DNA from: Bacillota bacterium | GTDB lineage: Bacteria > Bacillota_C > Negativicutes > JAEYSJ01 | Reading direction: 5' to 3' | NCBI GenBank assembly: GCA_023434855.1 | Contig: JAEYSJ010000086.1 | Span: 1-16,556 of the forward strand | DNA: 16,556 nucleotides | In this document: piece by piece, positions 7,300-13,726 of the stretch | Layout: each line of letters begins with the position of its first letter | Position numbering within the stretch: position 1 is the stretch's first letter | Program-made: the position numbers and the translations under genes | The notes under the pieces: generated by a model | What the model saw: the letters and a program-made list of their open reading frames with translations, nothing else | What the model was told of the DNA's origin: nothing | Database searches by the model: none

Positions 7300-7992
7300 A
7301 TGAAAACAATAGGCCTTATTGGCGGTTTGAGCTGGGAGTCATCCTTGGAATATTACAGGATTATTAACGAGGAAACAAAAAGAAGACTGGGGGGGCTCCA
7401 TTCGGCTCAGTGCATTATGTATTCTTTTGATTTTGGACCGGTGGAAAAACTTATGTGTCAAGGCGAGTGGGGAGAGCTGACGGAAGCTATGCTGGGAGCT
7501 GCACAGAGGCTTAAGCTGGGTGGTGCCGATTTTATTATGATTTGCTCCAATACCATGCACAAGATGGCTGACAGCGTTCAGAACACCGTACATATTCCTG
7601 TACTGCATATCGCCGATGCGGCAGCAAAAATCATCAAGAATCAAGGCGTGAAAAAGGTTGGGCTGCTGGGGACCAAGTTTTGTATGGAAGGAGATTTCTA
7701 TCAGTATAGGCTAAAAGAAAATTTCGGCATTGACAGTATTGTTCCTGATGAAAGGGAAAGAGAGCTGATTAATGATATTATTTTTAAGGAATTATGTTTG
7801 GGTATTATTAAACAGTCTTCAAGAGACCAACTTAAAGGGATTATTGATAAACTGGTCTTGCAAGGGGCGGAGGGCGTAATTCTGGGTTGTACGGAAATCC
7901 CGTTACTTATCAAACAGCAGGATACAACCATACCGGTTTTTGATACAATGACAATTCATGCTGCTGCCGCCGTCGATCTTGCTTTGGCATAG
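7300..7992 (+). CDS. Aspartate/glutamate racemase family protein
   Basis: The product is 230 residues, typical of the PLP-independent Asp/Glu racemase superfamily, which interconverts L- and D-amino acids using two cysteines. Seen: the N-terminal KTIGLIGGLSWESS (2-15), the first catalytic cysteine in ICSNTMHK (C82), a mid-protein GLLGTKFCMEGDFY (121-134) and the second catalytic cysteine in LGCTEIPLL (C197). The SWESS start and CSNTMHK form favour the aspartate-racemase (YgeA/RacX-like) branch over MurI, so cell-wall D-glutamate supply is less likely. ATG 7300 is preferred over TTG 7297 because GGAGGAGGG lies just upstream. It follows the aminotransferase after a 137-bp gap holding a large inverted repeat, so it may have separate expression. 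The true substrate could be a broad-range amino acid. Confidence 0.88.
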   Translation: MKTIGLIGGLSWESSLEYYRIINEETKRRLGGLHSAQCIMYSFDFGPVEKLMCQGEWGELTEAMLGAAQRLKLGGADFIMICSNTMHKMADSVQNTVHIPVLHIADAAAKIIKNQGVKKVGLLGTKFCMEGDFYQYRLKENFGIDSIVPDERERELINDIIFKELCLGIIKQSSRDQLKGIIDKLVLQGAEGVILGCTEIPLLIKQQDTTIPVFDTMTIHAAAAVDLALA

Positions 7993-8025
7993 ACGAAAAG
8001 TAATTCCCTGCTTATTGCCGAAAAG

Positions 8026-8065
8026 GAGATTGCTTCACTTCGCATATGCTACGTTTGCAATGACA
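8026..8065. repeat. Small dispersed palindrome (GAGATTGC...GCAATGACA type)
   Basis: GAGATTGCTTCACTTCGC runs on to TTTGCAATGACA, with ATTGC/GCAAT outer arms and a GCATATGC palindrome at the centre. It resembles the TGTCATTGCGAG / GAAGCAATCTC intergenic repeat known from many unrelated bacteria. Only one copy lies in the window, so membership in that family rests on recognition. Confidence 0.5.
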
Positions 8066-8109
8066 CTTAAAGGAGGCAGCATCTTTTTATAAGTGTATAT
8101 TAAATTTTT

Positions 8110-8140
8110 CCTTGGCGCTCTTGGCGTCCTTGGCGGTTAG
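8110..8140. repeat. Degenerate 9-nt tandem repeat (CTTGGCGTC type)
   Basis: Three units of a 9-nt motif, CTTGGCGCT, CTTGGCGTC and CTTGGCGGT, are followed by TAGCG. The arrangement parallels the right end of the 1198 and 4051 repeats (CCTCTGTG units followed by GTTAGCCG), as though it were a half-element of a sister family. The rest of the 8141-8248 gap is AT-rich and shows nothing certain. Confidence 0.6.
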
Positions 8141-8248
8141 CGCATCTTCCATTACCACCAAAGGGCACATTAGCGCTCTTTTGCTTGCCTTTTAGCAATA
8201 AAATTGCAATAATAAAAGAAAAAGAAGTTTGTCGATATGAGGTAAAAC

Positions 8249-9001
8249 ATGGATATCAATAATATCAGCGAGGAATTGCAGCGGTTTCGCGCCGGGGATG
8301 TTTCACTGGAGGAAATGCTGGAAAAACTGAAGCTGCTGCCATATGAAGATTTGGAATTTGCGAAACTAGATCATCACCGCATGCTGCGGCAGGGATTTCC
8401 GGAAGTAGTGTTTTGCCAGGGAAAGACGGTGGAACAGGTAGTAACAATTGTAGAACGGTTGTCCCGCCATAACCGTAATATCCTGGCTACCCGCGCGAAC
8501 TGCCTGATGTATGAGGCAGTTCGGGACATAACGCCTGATGCCAGATATTTTCAGGATGCCCAAATAATCCTGGTGCAGCGGGAAGAATTGCCGGTGGACG
8601 ATAAACGGTATATTTTAGTGATGACAGCAGGTACCAGTGATATTCCGGTAGCGGAAGAGGCGGCTATTACTGCTGAAGTAATGGGAAACAGCGTTAAGCG
8701 GTTGTATGATGTGGGTGTAGCCGGTATCCATCGCCTGTTTGCCCACCGGGAACTTATTCAGGAAGCCCATGTGCTGATCGTGGTGGCTGGGATGGAAGGT
8801 GCCCTGGCCAGTGTGGTAGGGGGTATTGTGGACAAGCCGGTTATTGCCGTACCGACAAGCGTGGGTTATGGCACCAATTTCGGCGGATTGGCGGCACTGT
8901 TGTCAATGCTGAACAGTTGTGCTGCCGGGGTAGCGGTAGTCAATATCGACAATGGTTTCGGCGCAGGGCGTATGGCAAGTATCATCAATAAATTACGATA
9001 A
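8249..9001 (+). CDS. larB: LarB, nickel-pincer nucleotide cofactor carboxylase/hydrolase
   Basis: The product is 250 residues, matching LarB. Known role: LarB carboxylates the pyridinium ring of nicotinic acid adenine dinucleotide and hydrolyses the phosphoanhydride; LarE and LarC then add sulfur and nickel to make the cofactor of lactate racemase and other LarA-type enzymes. Seen: an N-terminal helical region (about 1-115) and a PurE-like domain (about 120-250) with MTAGTSDIPVAEEAA (125-139), YDVGVAGIHRL (153-163), VVAGMEGALASVVGG (178-192), VPTSVGYGTNFGG (201-213) and a cysteine at 224 (NSCAAGV), near where LarB has its reactive cysteine. ATG 8249 follows GAGGT. No larC, larE or larA is in the window, so partners must lie elsewhere. 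The next gene starts about 70 bp downstream, beyond a palindrome. Confidence 0.93.
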   Translation: MDINNISEELQRFRAGDVSLEEMLEKLKLLPYEDLEFAKLDHHRMLRQGFPEVVFCQGKTVEQVVTIVERLSRHNRNILATRANCLMYEAVRDITPDARYFQDAQIILVQREELPVDDKRYILVMTAGTSDIPVAEEAAITAEVMGNSVKRLYDVGVAGIHRLFAHRELIQEAHVLIVVAGMEGALASVVGGIVDKPVIAVPTSVGYGTNFGGLAALLSMLNSCAAGVAVVNIDNGFGAGRMASIINKLR

Positions 9002-9005
9002 AAAA

Positions 9006-9059
9006 GGAGGCTGTTTAAAAATGCCCAGATGCGCAGATGGGCGTTTAGAAACAGCTTCC
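9006..9059. repeat. Intergenic palindromic element, copy B
   Basis: GGAGGCTGTTT (9006-9016) pairs with AAACAGCTTCC (9049-9059) with one G-T wobble. After a 2-nt mismatch, AAATGCCCA (9019-9027) pairs with TGGGCGTTT (9038-9046), with a 10-nt loop. It matches copy A at 2841-2876 in arm sequence (CTGTTT, AAAAATGC, GCGTTT, ACAG) and also sits directly before a gene's RBS. It fills nearly all of the gap after larB. Confidence 0.8.
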
Positions 9060-9070
9060 AGGAAGTGAGT

Positions 9071-11434
9071 ATGAAAATGGTAAGTAATAAGGGCAGAAAC
9101 GTAGTCAATATGGATGAGATCGAACGCTTTGTAAGCTGGCTGACAGCCAAAGTGGATCGTGAAGATGTGAGACGATGGCTTACGTCCGGTTTCCGCAGTT
9201 ATTTAATACACAACTATCCATGGGTAAAGGAATGCGATCCGCTGCCGGCCGGCAGCCTGGACAAAGAGTACTCCGGTTTAGCATCCGGTCGGAAAGCTTA
9301 CAGTGTATTGCTGGATGACGACATTAAGCTGGAGGCGCAGCAGATACTTGATTATCTGTGTAATGGTCATGAAGGGGATTTGTCTGCTCTGTCAGTGTCT
9401 GAGGTAATCAGCCGGACCCGGCTGTGGTCATTGCGCCGGCAGCGCAAAGCGTCCGATACGGAAGATTTGCAGGGAATAAAACCTGTATTGGAATATCCAA
9501 CAGGCTATAAATGGGTGACGGTAATCTCTCCCGCCAGTCTGTTCCGCGAAAATAAACTGATGGAACATGGCATAGCAAGCAGTTACGGGAAAGGCTTAAT
9601 TGATGTCTACAGCTTACGGGACGACCAAAATCAGCCGCAGGTTACCATTGAAGTCAACAAGAATTACAACTCCATCGTACAAATAAAAGGACGGGGGAAC
9701 TCCCGTATATTGCGTGAGTTTTCTTTTAGAGAGCATATTTTCGATTTTATTAACTTTTCCATGTTTGCGGTAAACAATCATGATGTGGAAGGGATGCTGC
9801 AATTTAACGGCAAGTATTATGATGCTTTTTATTTTGCCGAGCGGTTAAAGGGTAGTGACTACAGTGTTTTGGCCAGTGTGCTTACAAATCTGGAAGTTTG
9901 CCAGTCTGACTGGTATCAAAGGCTGGTTGGCGAGGTTGGCGTAAATACCAGCGATCTGCGCAAGGTGCTGCCCAAAGACAGGATTGGGGCCATTATTACC
10001 GGCGAAGACTATATTGAGTGCGCTAATTATGATTTTATGTTAAAAAATGTGCTGGGTATTAGTTATGCGGATTTTAAAACATATCTCAGTGATGAAGAAC
10101 TGGCCAATTTGGCGAATAACAAATGCTTCTGGCGCAAATTCGCCTGTACGCACTCTGAGGCGGAATTAACACTGCTGTTTAAACAGGGAATGGTTAACCG
10201 GAATTATCACGTTATTTCTTCCAAGCTGGATTTACTGGGACTTTCGGGTGAAGACATACTGCGGATATCAGTCCAATATCCAGGTGTTTTGTCGCTATAT
10301 TCCCTAGATGAAGCCCCTGTGGGAATTTTTCGCGATCGCAGTAAATTGGTGAGTTTTTTACGGTCCAAACTAACAGAGCCATGCACTACCAGTGCGCTGC
10401 GCAGTTTTCTTTACGACAGGCTGGAATTGTCGATGGAAGAAACTGCCGGGGTAATTAATGAAGTACCTGGCGTACTACCCTTGCTTGAGCCTGATCCGGA
10501 ATATGTGCCTGAAAAATTTTTCGTTCTGCCTAACAGGATGTCGGCACTTGTTACTTATTTCAACAATGTGTTTAAGAATTTTGCCAGCCAGTCCGAAATA
10601 GAGCGAATGTCCGGCATTCTATTGATGAGGCTCAATTTGACGGATGGTGAGATTTCATTATTGCAGCAGGGCCTGGAAAAAGATATTAAACAGTGTGTCA
10701 GGTTTGGCCGCAATTATGAAAATTTGTTGGACGCTGAGGCCGATTTAAACGCTTTAGGCATTTCGCGGCATGCCGGCGTTGTCGCTGCTTTTTTGTCCCA
10801 AGGGCTGGCAGATGTGTCGTTAAAGGCTATTTATGCAGCTATTACCAGGGAATTACCGCCCCAGGTCAAAGCGGCTTTGGCCCTATATGTCTATTTCGTA
10901 ATGGCCGGCGAAGGAATGGCAGCGGTCGAACCCGGAGACGTGGTTAAAATAGCCGATTGTATCGATAACCAGACGTTGGCCCGGTGGTTAAAAATCTATT
11001 TAATCCTCAATAATGTTAGAAACAGAATGTTAAACGGTGACTGCAGGACGGTTCCGGAAGGACTGCCTGATGATATTACCTGGGAAGATCTTAATAAAAA
11101 CTATGCAAGTTTGGATGAGGCAAAGGACGATTTGCTCCGTTTAGGTATTTCTGTTCATTCTATGGCGCTCCAATTATTCCTGGAAAAAGGCTTGGAGGAA
11201 AAAACATTAAAGTTTATCTATGACAATATACTGCCGGAAAACCCGGAATTAATCAGCGGAGCGCTGACACTGTACGTTTATTATGTTATAAGCAATAAAG
11301 CGGAGCGGAGCAATTTTTCGCGGGGAGTAATCACTGATTTAGTTTCCGGAATAAATACTGCAACATTAAGCAGATGGGTACGAATATATTTGATTTTGCA
11401 AAGTATTAGGGTGGGTTTTGAAAATCAAGATTAA
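9071..11434 (+). CDS. Unrecognised 787-residue protein with PcfJ-like segment and duplicated C-terminal module
   Basis: I cannot assign a function. Residues about 145-235 read like a PcfJ-type domain, a family best known from plasmid and mobile-element genes: SLFRENKLMEHGIASSYGKG (156-175), IDVYSLRD (177-184), PQVTIEVN (189-196), IVQIKGRGNSR (202-212). Where PcfJ proteins usually show His-Cys after the Met, this one has HG. Residues about 280-545 are helical and unassigned. Residues 548-653 and 677-782 are an internal duplication of about 106 residues sharing NY..L, D...LGIS.H, FL..GL...LK.IY, AL.LYVY.V and TL.RW..IYLIL. No signal peptide or membrane segment is seen. ATG 9071 is chosen because the in-frame ATG at 9029 lies inside the palindrome, whereas 9071 follows AGGAAGTGA. 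It may be cotranscribed with larB, 69 bp upstream. Confidence 0.8.
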   Translation: MKMVSNKGRNVVNMDEIERFVSWLTAKVDREDVRRWLTSGFRSYLIHNYPWVKECDPLPAGSLDKEYSGLASGRKAYSVLLDDDIKLEAQQILDYLCNGHEGDLSALSVSEVISRTRLWSLRRQRKASDTEDLQGIKPVLEYPTGYKWVTVISPASLFRENKLMEHGIASSYGKGLIDVYSLRDDQNQPQVTIEVNKNYNSIVQIKGRGNSRILREFSFREHIFDFINFSMFAVNNHDVEGMLQFNGKYYDAFYFAERLKGSDYSVLASVLTNLEVCQSDWYQRLVGEVGVNTSDLRKVLPKDRIGAIITGEDYIECANYDFMLKNVLGISYADFKTYLSDEELANLANNKCFWRKFACTHSEAELTLLFKQGMVNRNYHVISSKLDLLGLSGEDILRISVQYPGVLSLYSLDEAPVGIFRDRSKLVSFLRSKLTEPCTTSALRSFLYDRLELSMEETAGVINEVPGVLPLLEPDPEYVPEKFFVLPNRMSALVTYFNNVFKNFASQSEIERMSGILLMRLNLTDGEISLLQQGLEKDIKQCVRFGRNYENLLDAEADLNALGISRHAGVVAAFLSQGLADVSLKAIYAAITRELPPQVKAALALYVYFVMAGEGMAAVEPGDVVKIADCIDNQTLARWLKIYLILNNVRNRMLNGDCRTVPEGLPDDITWEDLNKNYASLDEAKDDLLRLGISVHSMALQLFLEKGLEEKTLKFIYDNILPENPELISGALTLYVYYVISNKAERSNFSRGVITDLVSGINTATLSRWVRIYLILQSIRVGFENQD

Positions 11435-11453
11435 TTAAAAGCAGGTATATAAG

Positions 11454-11474
11454 AATGCTGTGAACGCATTTTTT
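11454..11474 (+). terminator. Weak terminator-like hairpin
   Basis: AATGC (11454-11458) and GCATT (11466-11470) form a 5-bp stem running into TTTT, 20 bp after the PcfJ-like gene. The stem is short, so termination may be partial. Confidence 0.4.
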
Positions 11475-11556
11475 AAAAAAATTCCATAGATGCTTAATAA
11501 TCTGAAGGAACAAACCGATTATATTAAGGAGTGATAAACGAGGAGAAGGGGTTGCA

Positions 11557-11697
11557 ATGATAGACAGGGTTCTAGCGGTATGGCAGATGTATTTTCGGCA
11601 GAGATTCCACCGGCAAGGTGGCTTAGACGGTACCAAAAGGAAGCGGGATAAACGGTTTAAAGCTGTTTTGGCAGAAATCATAAAAAAGAAAGTTTGA
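11557..11697 (+). CDS. Putative 46-residue basic protein
   Basis: An ATG with a strong RBS (AGGAGAAGGGG, about 5 nt before the start) opens a 46-codon frame ending in TGA. The product begins MIDRVLAVWQMYFRQRFHRQ and ends KAVLAEIIKKKV. It is strongly basic, with KRKRDKR in the middle (27-33), an amphipathic N-terminal helix and no membrane segment or signal peptide. I do not recognise a family. The well-placed RBS and its position in an otherwise gene-free gap of about 300 bp support it; its short length argues for caution. It ends just before the terminator of the opposing coat-protein operon. Confidence 0.5.
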   Translation: MIDRVLAVWQMYFRQRFHRQGGLDGTKRKRDKRFKAVLAEIIKKKV

Positions 11698-11699
11698 TT

Positions 11700-11737
11700 A
11701 AATTATAAAGAAAGACTTGGCTCATGCCAAGTCTTTC
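11700..11737 (-). terminator. Intrinsic terminator of the minus-strand coat/MFS group
   Basis: A perfect 12-bp stem, GAAAGACTTGGC (11710-11721) and GCCAAGTCTTTC (11726-11737), has loop TCAT. Read on the minus strand it runs into TTTATAATTT. It lies 6 bp after the stop of the CotF-like gene. On the plus strand no T-run follows, though the hairpin could still affect the small ORF there. Confidence 0.85.
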
Positions 11738-11742
11738 CGGCT

Positions 11743-12072
11743 TCACTGACTTGATTTATTACCCAAATACTGCTGTAAATGCTGCGCGGGTAAGGCGTAA
11801 GGCTGGCACCAGCCGTTGTTGGCTGCCATGCTTGATAATCTAAAATGTTCATTGGCGCATTCATTAAAATGACGCAGTAATAATTCCCGGACTTTTGGGG
11901 AGGGGGATTCACTAAGGGCTTTAGCCAAGGCCTGGATAGCGAATTTAGAGTCTTTCAGCAAATCAAAGGCAATATCCTGATCATTTACGCTGGTGGTTTC
12001 GCCCTTCATCAACTGATTTAAATCTTTGCGCAAATCGCCGTTATAAAGCAAATCTTCCTGCCATCTGTCCAT
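11743..12072 (-). CDS. CotF-like spore coat protein
   Basis: The product is 109 residues. Seen: the CotF-family segment DIAFDLLKDSKFAIQALAKA (33-52), then a helix with VRELLLRHFNECANEHFRLSS and GWCQPYALPAQHLQQYL near the end. Known family role: CotF-type four-helix, ferritin-like-fold proteins are found in the spore coat of Bacillus and Clostridia. The start ATG at 12072 follows AAGGTGGTGA on the minus strand. It lies 14 bp after the 71-residue coat-type gene, so the two are translationally close and probably one operon, ended by the hairpin at 11700-11737. The cysteine in GWCQPY replaces the tyrosine more usual at GWY. Expression in the mother cell is expected but no clear sigma-E or sigma-K promoter was found. 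Confidence 0.85.
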   Translation of the reverse strand: MDRWQEDLLYNGDLRKDLNQLMKGETTSVNDQDIAFDLLKDSKFAIQALAKALSESPSPKVRELLLRHFNECANEHFRLSSMAANNGWCQPYALPAQHLQQYLGNKSSQ

Positions 12073-12086
12073 ATAATTTCACCACC

Positions 12087-12302
12087 TTAATGAGTTATCC
12101 CTATATCAACTGATAGTTGCTGCATTTCTTTAATTCTGCCGAGTTTGGCCTGGAGCGCGGAATGAATGATCTCTTTAAGTTCCTGATTATTAGTTCGCTC
12201 CAAATTGGCCTGCAGCTTTTTTGCGCTGATAATTTCAGCTGCCAGCAGCTCATGTAGTTCGAAAATTTCATGAGGCGCAGCCTGATTGCTGTAATTAGAC
12301 AT
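12087..12302 (-). CDS. Small coat-type helical protein (CotF N-terminal-like)
   Basis: The product is 71 residues and helical, with HEIFELHELLAAEIISAKKL (11-30), ERTNNQELKEIIHSALQ and a final KEMQQLSVDIG. The pattern resembles the first helical hairpin of CotF/ferritin-like coat proteins, and such short genes often precede a CotF gene in spore-forming Firmicutes. The start ATG at 12302 (minus strand) is chosen because AAAGGGGGTGA sits just upstream; a longer in-frame start at 12410 would overlap the MFS gene and has no comparable RBS. It is 77 bp after the MFS stop and 14 bp before the CotF-like gene. Function beyond coat association is inferred from the neighbour. Confidence 0.8.
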   Translation of the reverse strand: MSNYSNQAAPHEIFELHELLAAEIISAKKLQANLERTNNQELKEIIHSALQAKLGRIKEMQQLSVDIGITH

Positions 12303-12379
12303 ATTGTCACCCCCTTTGAGGAATGTCTCAGGCTTACTTATATTTTTGGCATACAGTGCTTTTTTTATGTCGCACGGAA

Positions 12380-13576
12380 CTATAATTTCTGGTAGACTAG
12401 AAATATCCAAAAAGCTACACTGGCGAACAAGGCGGCGGTAATCCAGAAAACCGACTGGGCGCCAAAATACAGAGCAAACACCCCTCCTAAGAGCGGGCCG
12501 AGAACATTGCCCATAAGTGCGGCGGAAGTCGTTACACCAAAAGCTATTCCCCGCTTTTCGGCAGGTATTAAGAAAGAAACAATGGAATTGACTGTTGGCA
12601 GCATAGCGCCAAGAAAGAAGCCGCTAATGCCGCGGGTTATGCCGAGGAGCAGCACACTGCCTGCCAGTCCCTGAGCGGCAAAAGCCAGGGCGGCAAGTGA
12701 AGAGGCAAAGACAAGTATGGTTGTATGTTTAAGGCGTTTGCAAATAATGCCCATGGCTGCCGAGGCCACAGCGCTGGTTAGTCCGGCGGCGGCGATAATG
12801 GCGCCGCAGGTACTGGCGATATAGAACGAGTCAGGGGACAGGCTTTTGACATACAGCGGTAAGATAGGTGCTACTACCTGTATGGCAAACTGGATTAGAA
12901 ATTGGACCAGCAACATGCCCCGCAGTCCGGGAATGGCCAGAACAGTTTTTATCTGACGGTTGACAGAAGGTTTTCTTTCTGTAACAACAGGGGAGAAACG
13001 TTCTGTTACAGATAAATGGATAATGAACAGTGATACCAGGCATAACAGACCAAAGGCAATAAACGCCATCCGGTAGCCCAGATGATCGGCTACTATACCC
13101 CCGAACATGGGACCAAAAGCACTGCCGGCGATCATGGCCGTCTGGTAAATTCCCATTGTATAACCGATTTCTTCGCATGGCGTTATGCTAGTGACCAGCG
13201 CCATGGCTGCGGCAGTAAAACCGCCGAAAATTCCCTGGAGAATACGCAATACCAACAGTTGGTATACATTGGTTACAAATGCCATGGATAACATCAGCAG
13301 AAAAAAGACCAGCATTACCCGTTCCACCATGGGTTTGCGCCCGTGCCTGTCGGCATAAGCTCCCCAGTGTGGTCCGGAGAGAGCGGCAAACAATGAGGCT
13401 ACACCGACAAGTACGCCTGACCACATTTCTACCGCTTCTATGCTGCTAATTCCTAATTCCGGAATATACAACGGCAAGAAAGCTATTACCCCGGTGATCG
13501 CCCCCATGCCGGTAAGCTGGGCAAACCACATGGCAGCCAGATTCTTTTTCCATTCAGGTAAATTTGTAGTAAACAC
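12380..13576 (-). CDS. MFS drug-efflux-type transporter (DHA1 family)
   Basis: The product is 398 residues, the size of 12-helix major facilitator transporters. Seen: the motif-A loop GPHWGAYADRHGRKPMVER (68-86) after helix 2, LVLRILQGIFGGF (108-120), which fits the RxxQG motif of helix 4, and a second half beginning near VLAIPGLRGMLLVQF. Known role: DHA1 members (TetA, MdtG, Bmr types) export drugs or metabolites with proton exchange across the cytoplasmic membrane. The substrate cannot be inferred. The start is GTG (13574-13576, minus strand) with AAGAAGGT upstream. An extended -10 promoter lies about 50 bp further upstream. The gene leads into the two coat-type genes and is divergent from spoVD. 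Confidence 0.9.
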   Translation of the reverse strand: MFTTNLPEWKKNLAAMWFAQLTGMGAITGVIAFLPLYIPELGISSIEAVEMWSGVLVGVASLFAALSGPHWGAYADRHGRKPMVERVMLVFFLLMLSMAFVTNVYQLLVLRILQGIFGGFTAAAMALVTSITPCEEIGYTMGIYQTAMIAGSAFGPMFGGIVADHLGYRMAFIAFGLLCLVSLFIIHLSVTERFSPVVTERKPSVNRQIKTVLAIPGLRGMLLVQFLIQFAIQVVAPILPLYVKSLSPDSFYIASTCGAIIAAAGLTSAVASAAMGIICKRLKHTTILVFASSLAALAFAAQGLAGSVLLLGITRGISGFFLGAMLPTVNSIVSFLIPAEKRGIAFGVTTSAALMGNVLGPLLGGVFALYFGAQSVFWITAALFASVAFWIFLVYQKL

Positions 13577-13623
13577 AGTATGACCTTCTTTATTATGTTA
13601 TGGACAAGTTAAATCATCTTAAT

Positions 13624-13632
13624 ATTATACCA
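13624..13632 (-). promoter_or_regulatory. Extended -10 promoter element for the MFS gene
   Basis: On the minus strand the sequence reads TGGTATAAT, a perfect TATAAT with the extended TGn, in the 150-bp divergent gap with spoVD. The -35 region is poor (near ACAACA), as is common for extended -10 promoters. Confidence 0.6.
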
Positions 13633-13726
13633 GAAATCCAACATGTTGTTTATGTGGCAGGGAAAGGCAGGTCAAACACGAATATACCATATTAAAAAGT
13701 TTTTAGAAGAGGACTGAGTATAAGTC

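Noticed and set aside
7146..7367. 73-residue frame between aminotransferase and racemase
   Set aside because: It runs through the perfect inverted repeat and overlaps both genes, and it lacks an RBS or family features.
9029..9070. Upstream start for the PcfJ-like gene
   Set aside because: ATG 9029 is in the loop/arm of the palindromic element with no RBS. ATG 9071 follows AGGAAGTGA.
10223..10340. mTERF-like motif in the PcfJ-like protein (LDLLGLSGEDILRI..YPGVLSL)
   Set aside because: One short helix-rich match, without the regular series of repeats that defines mTERF proteins, is not enough.
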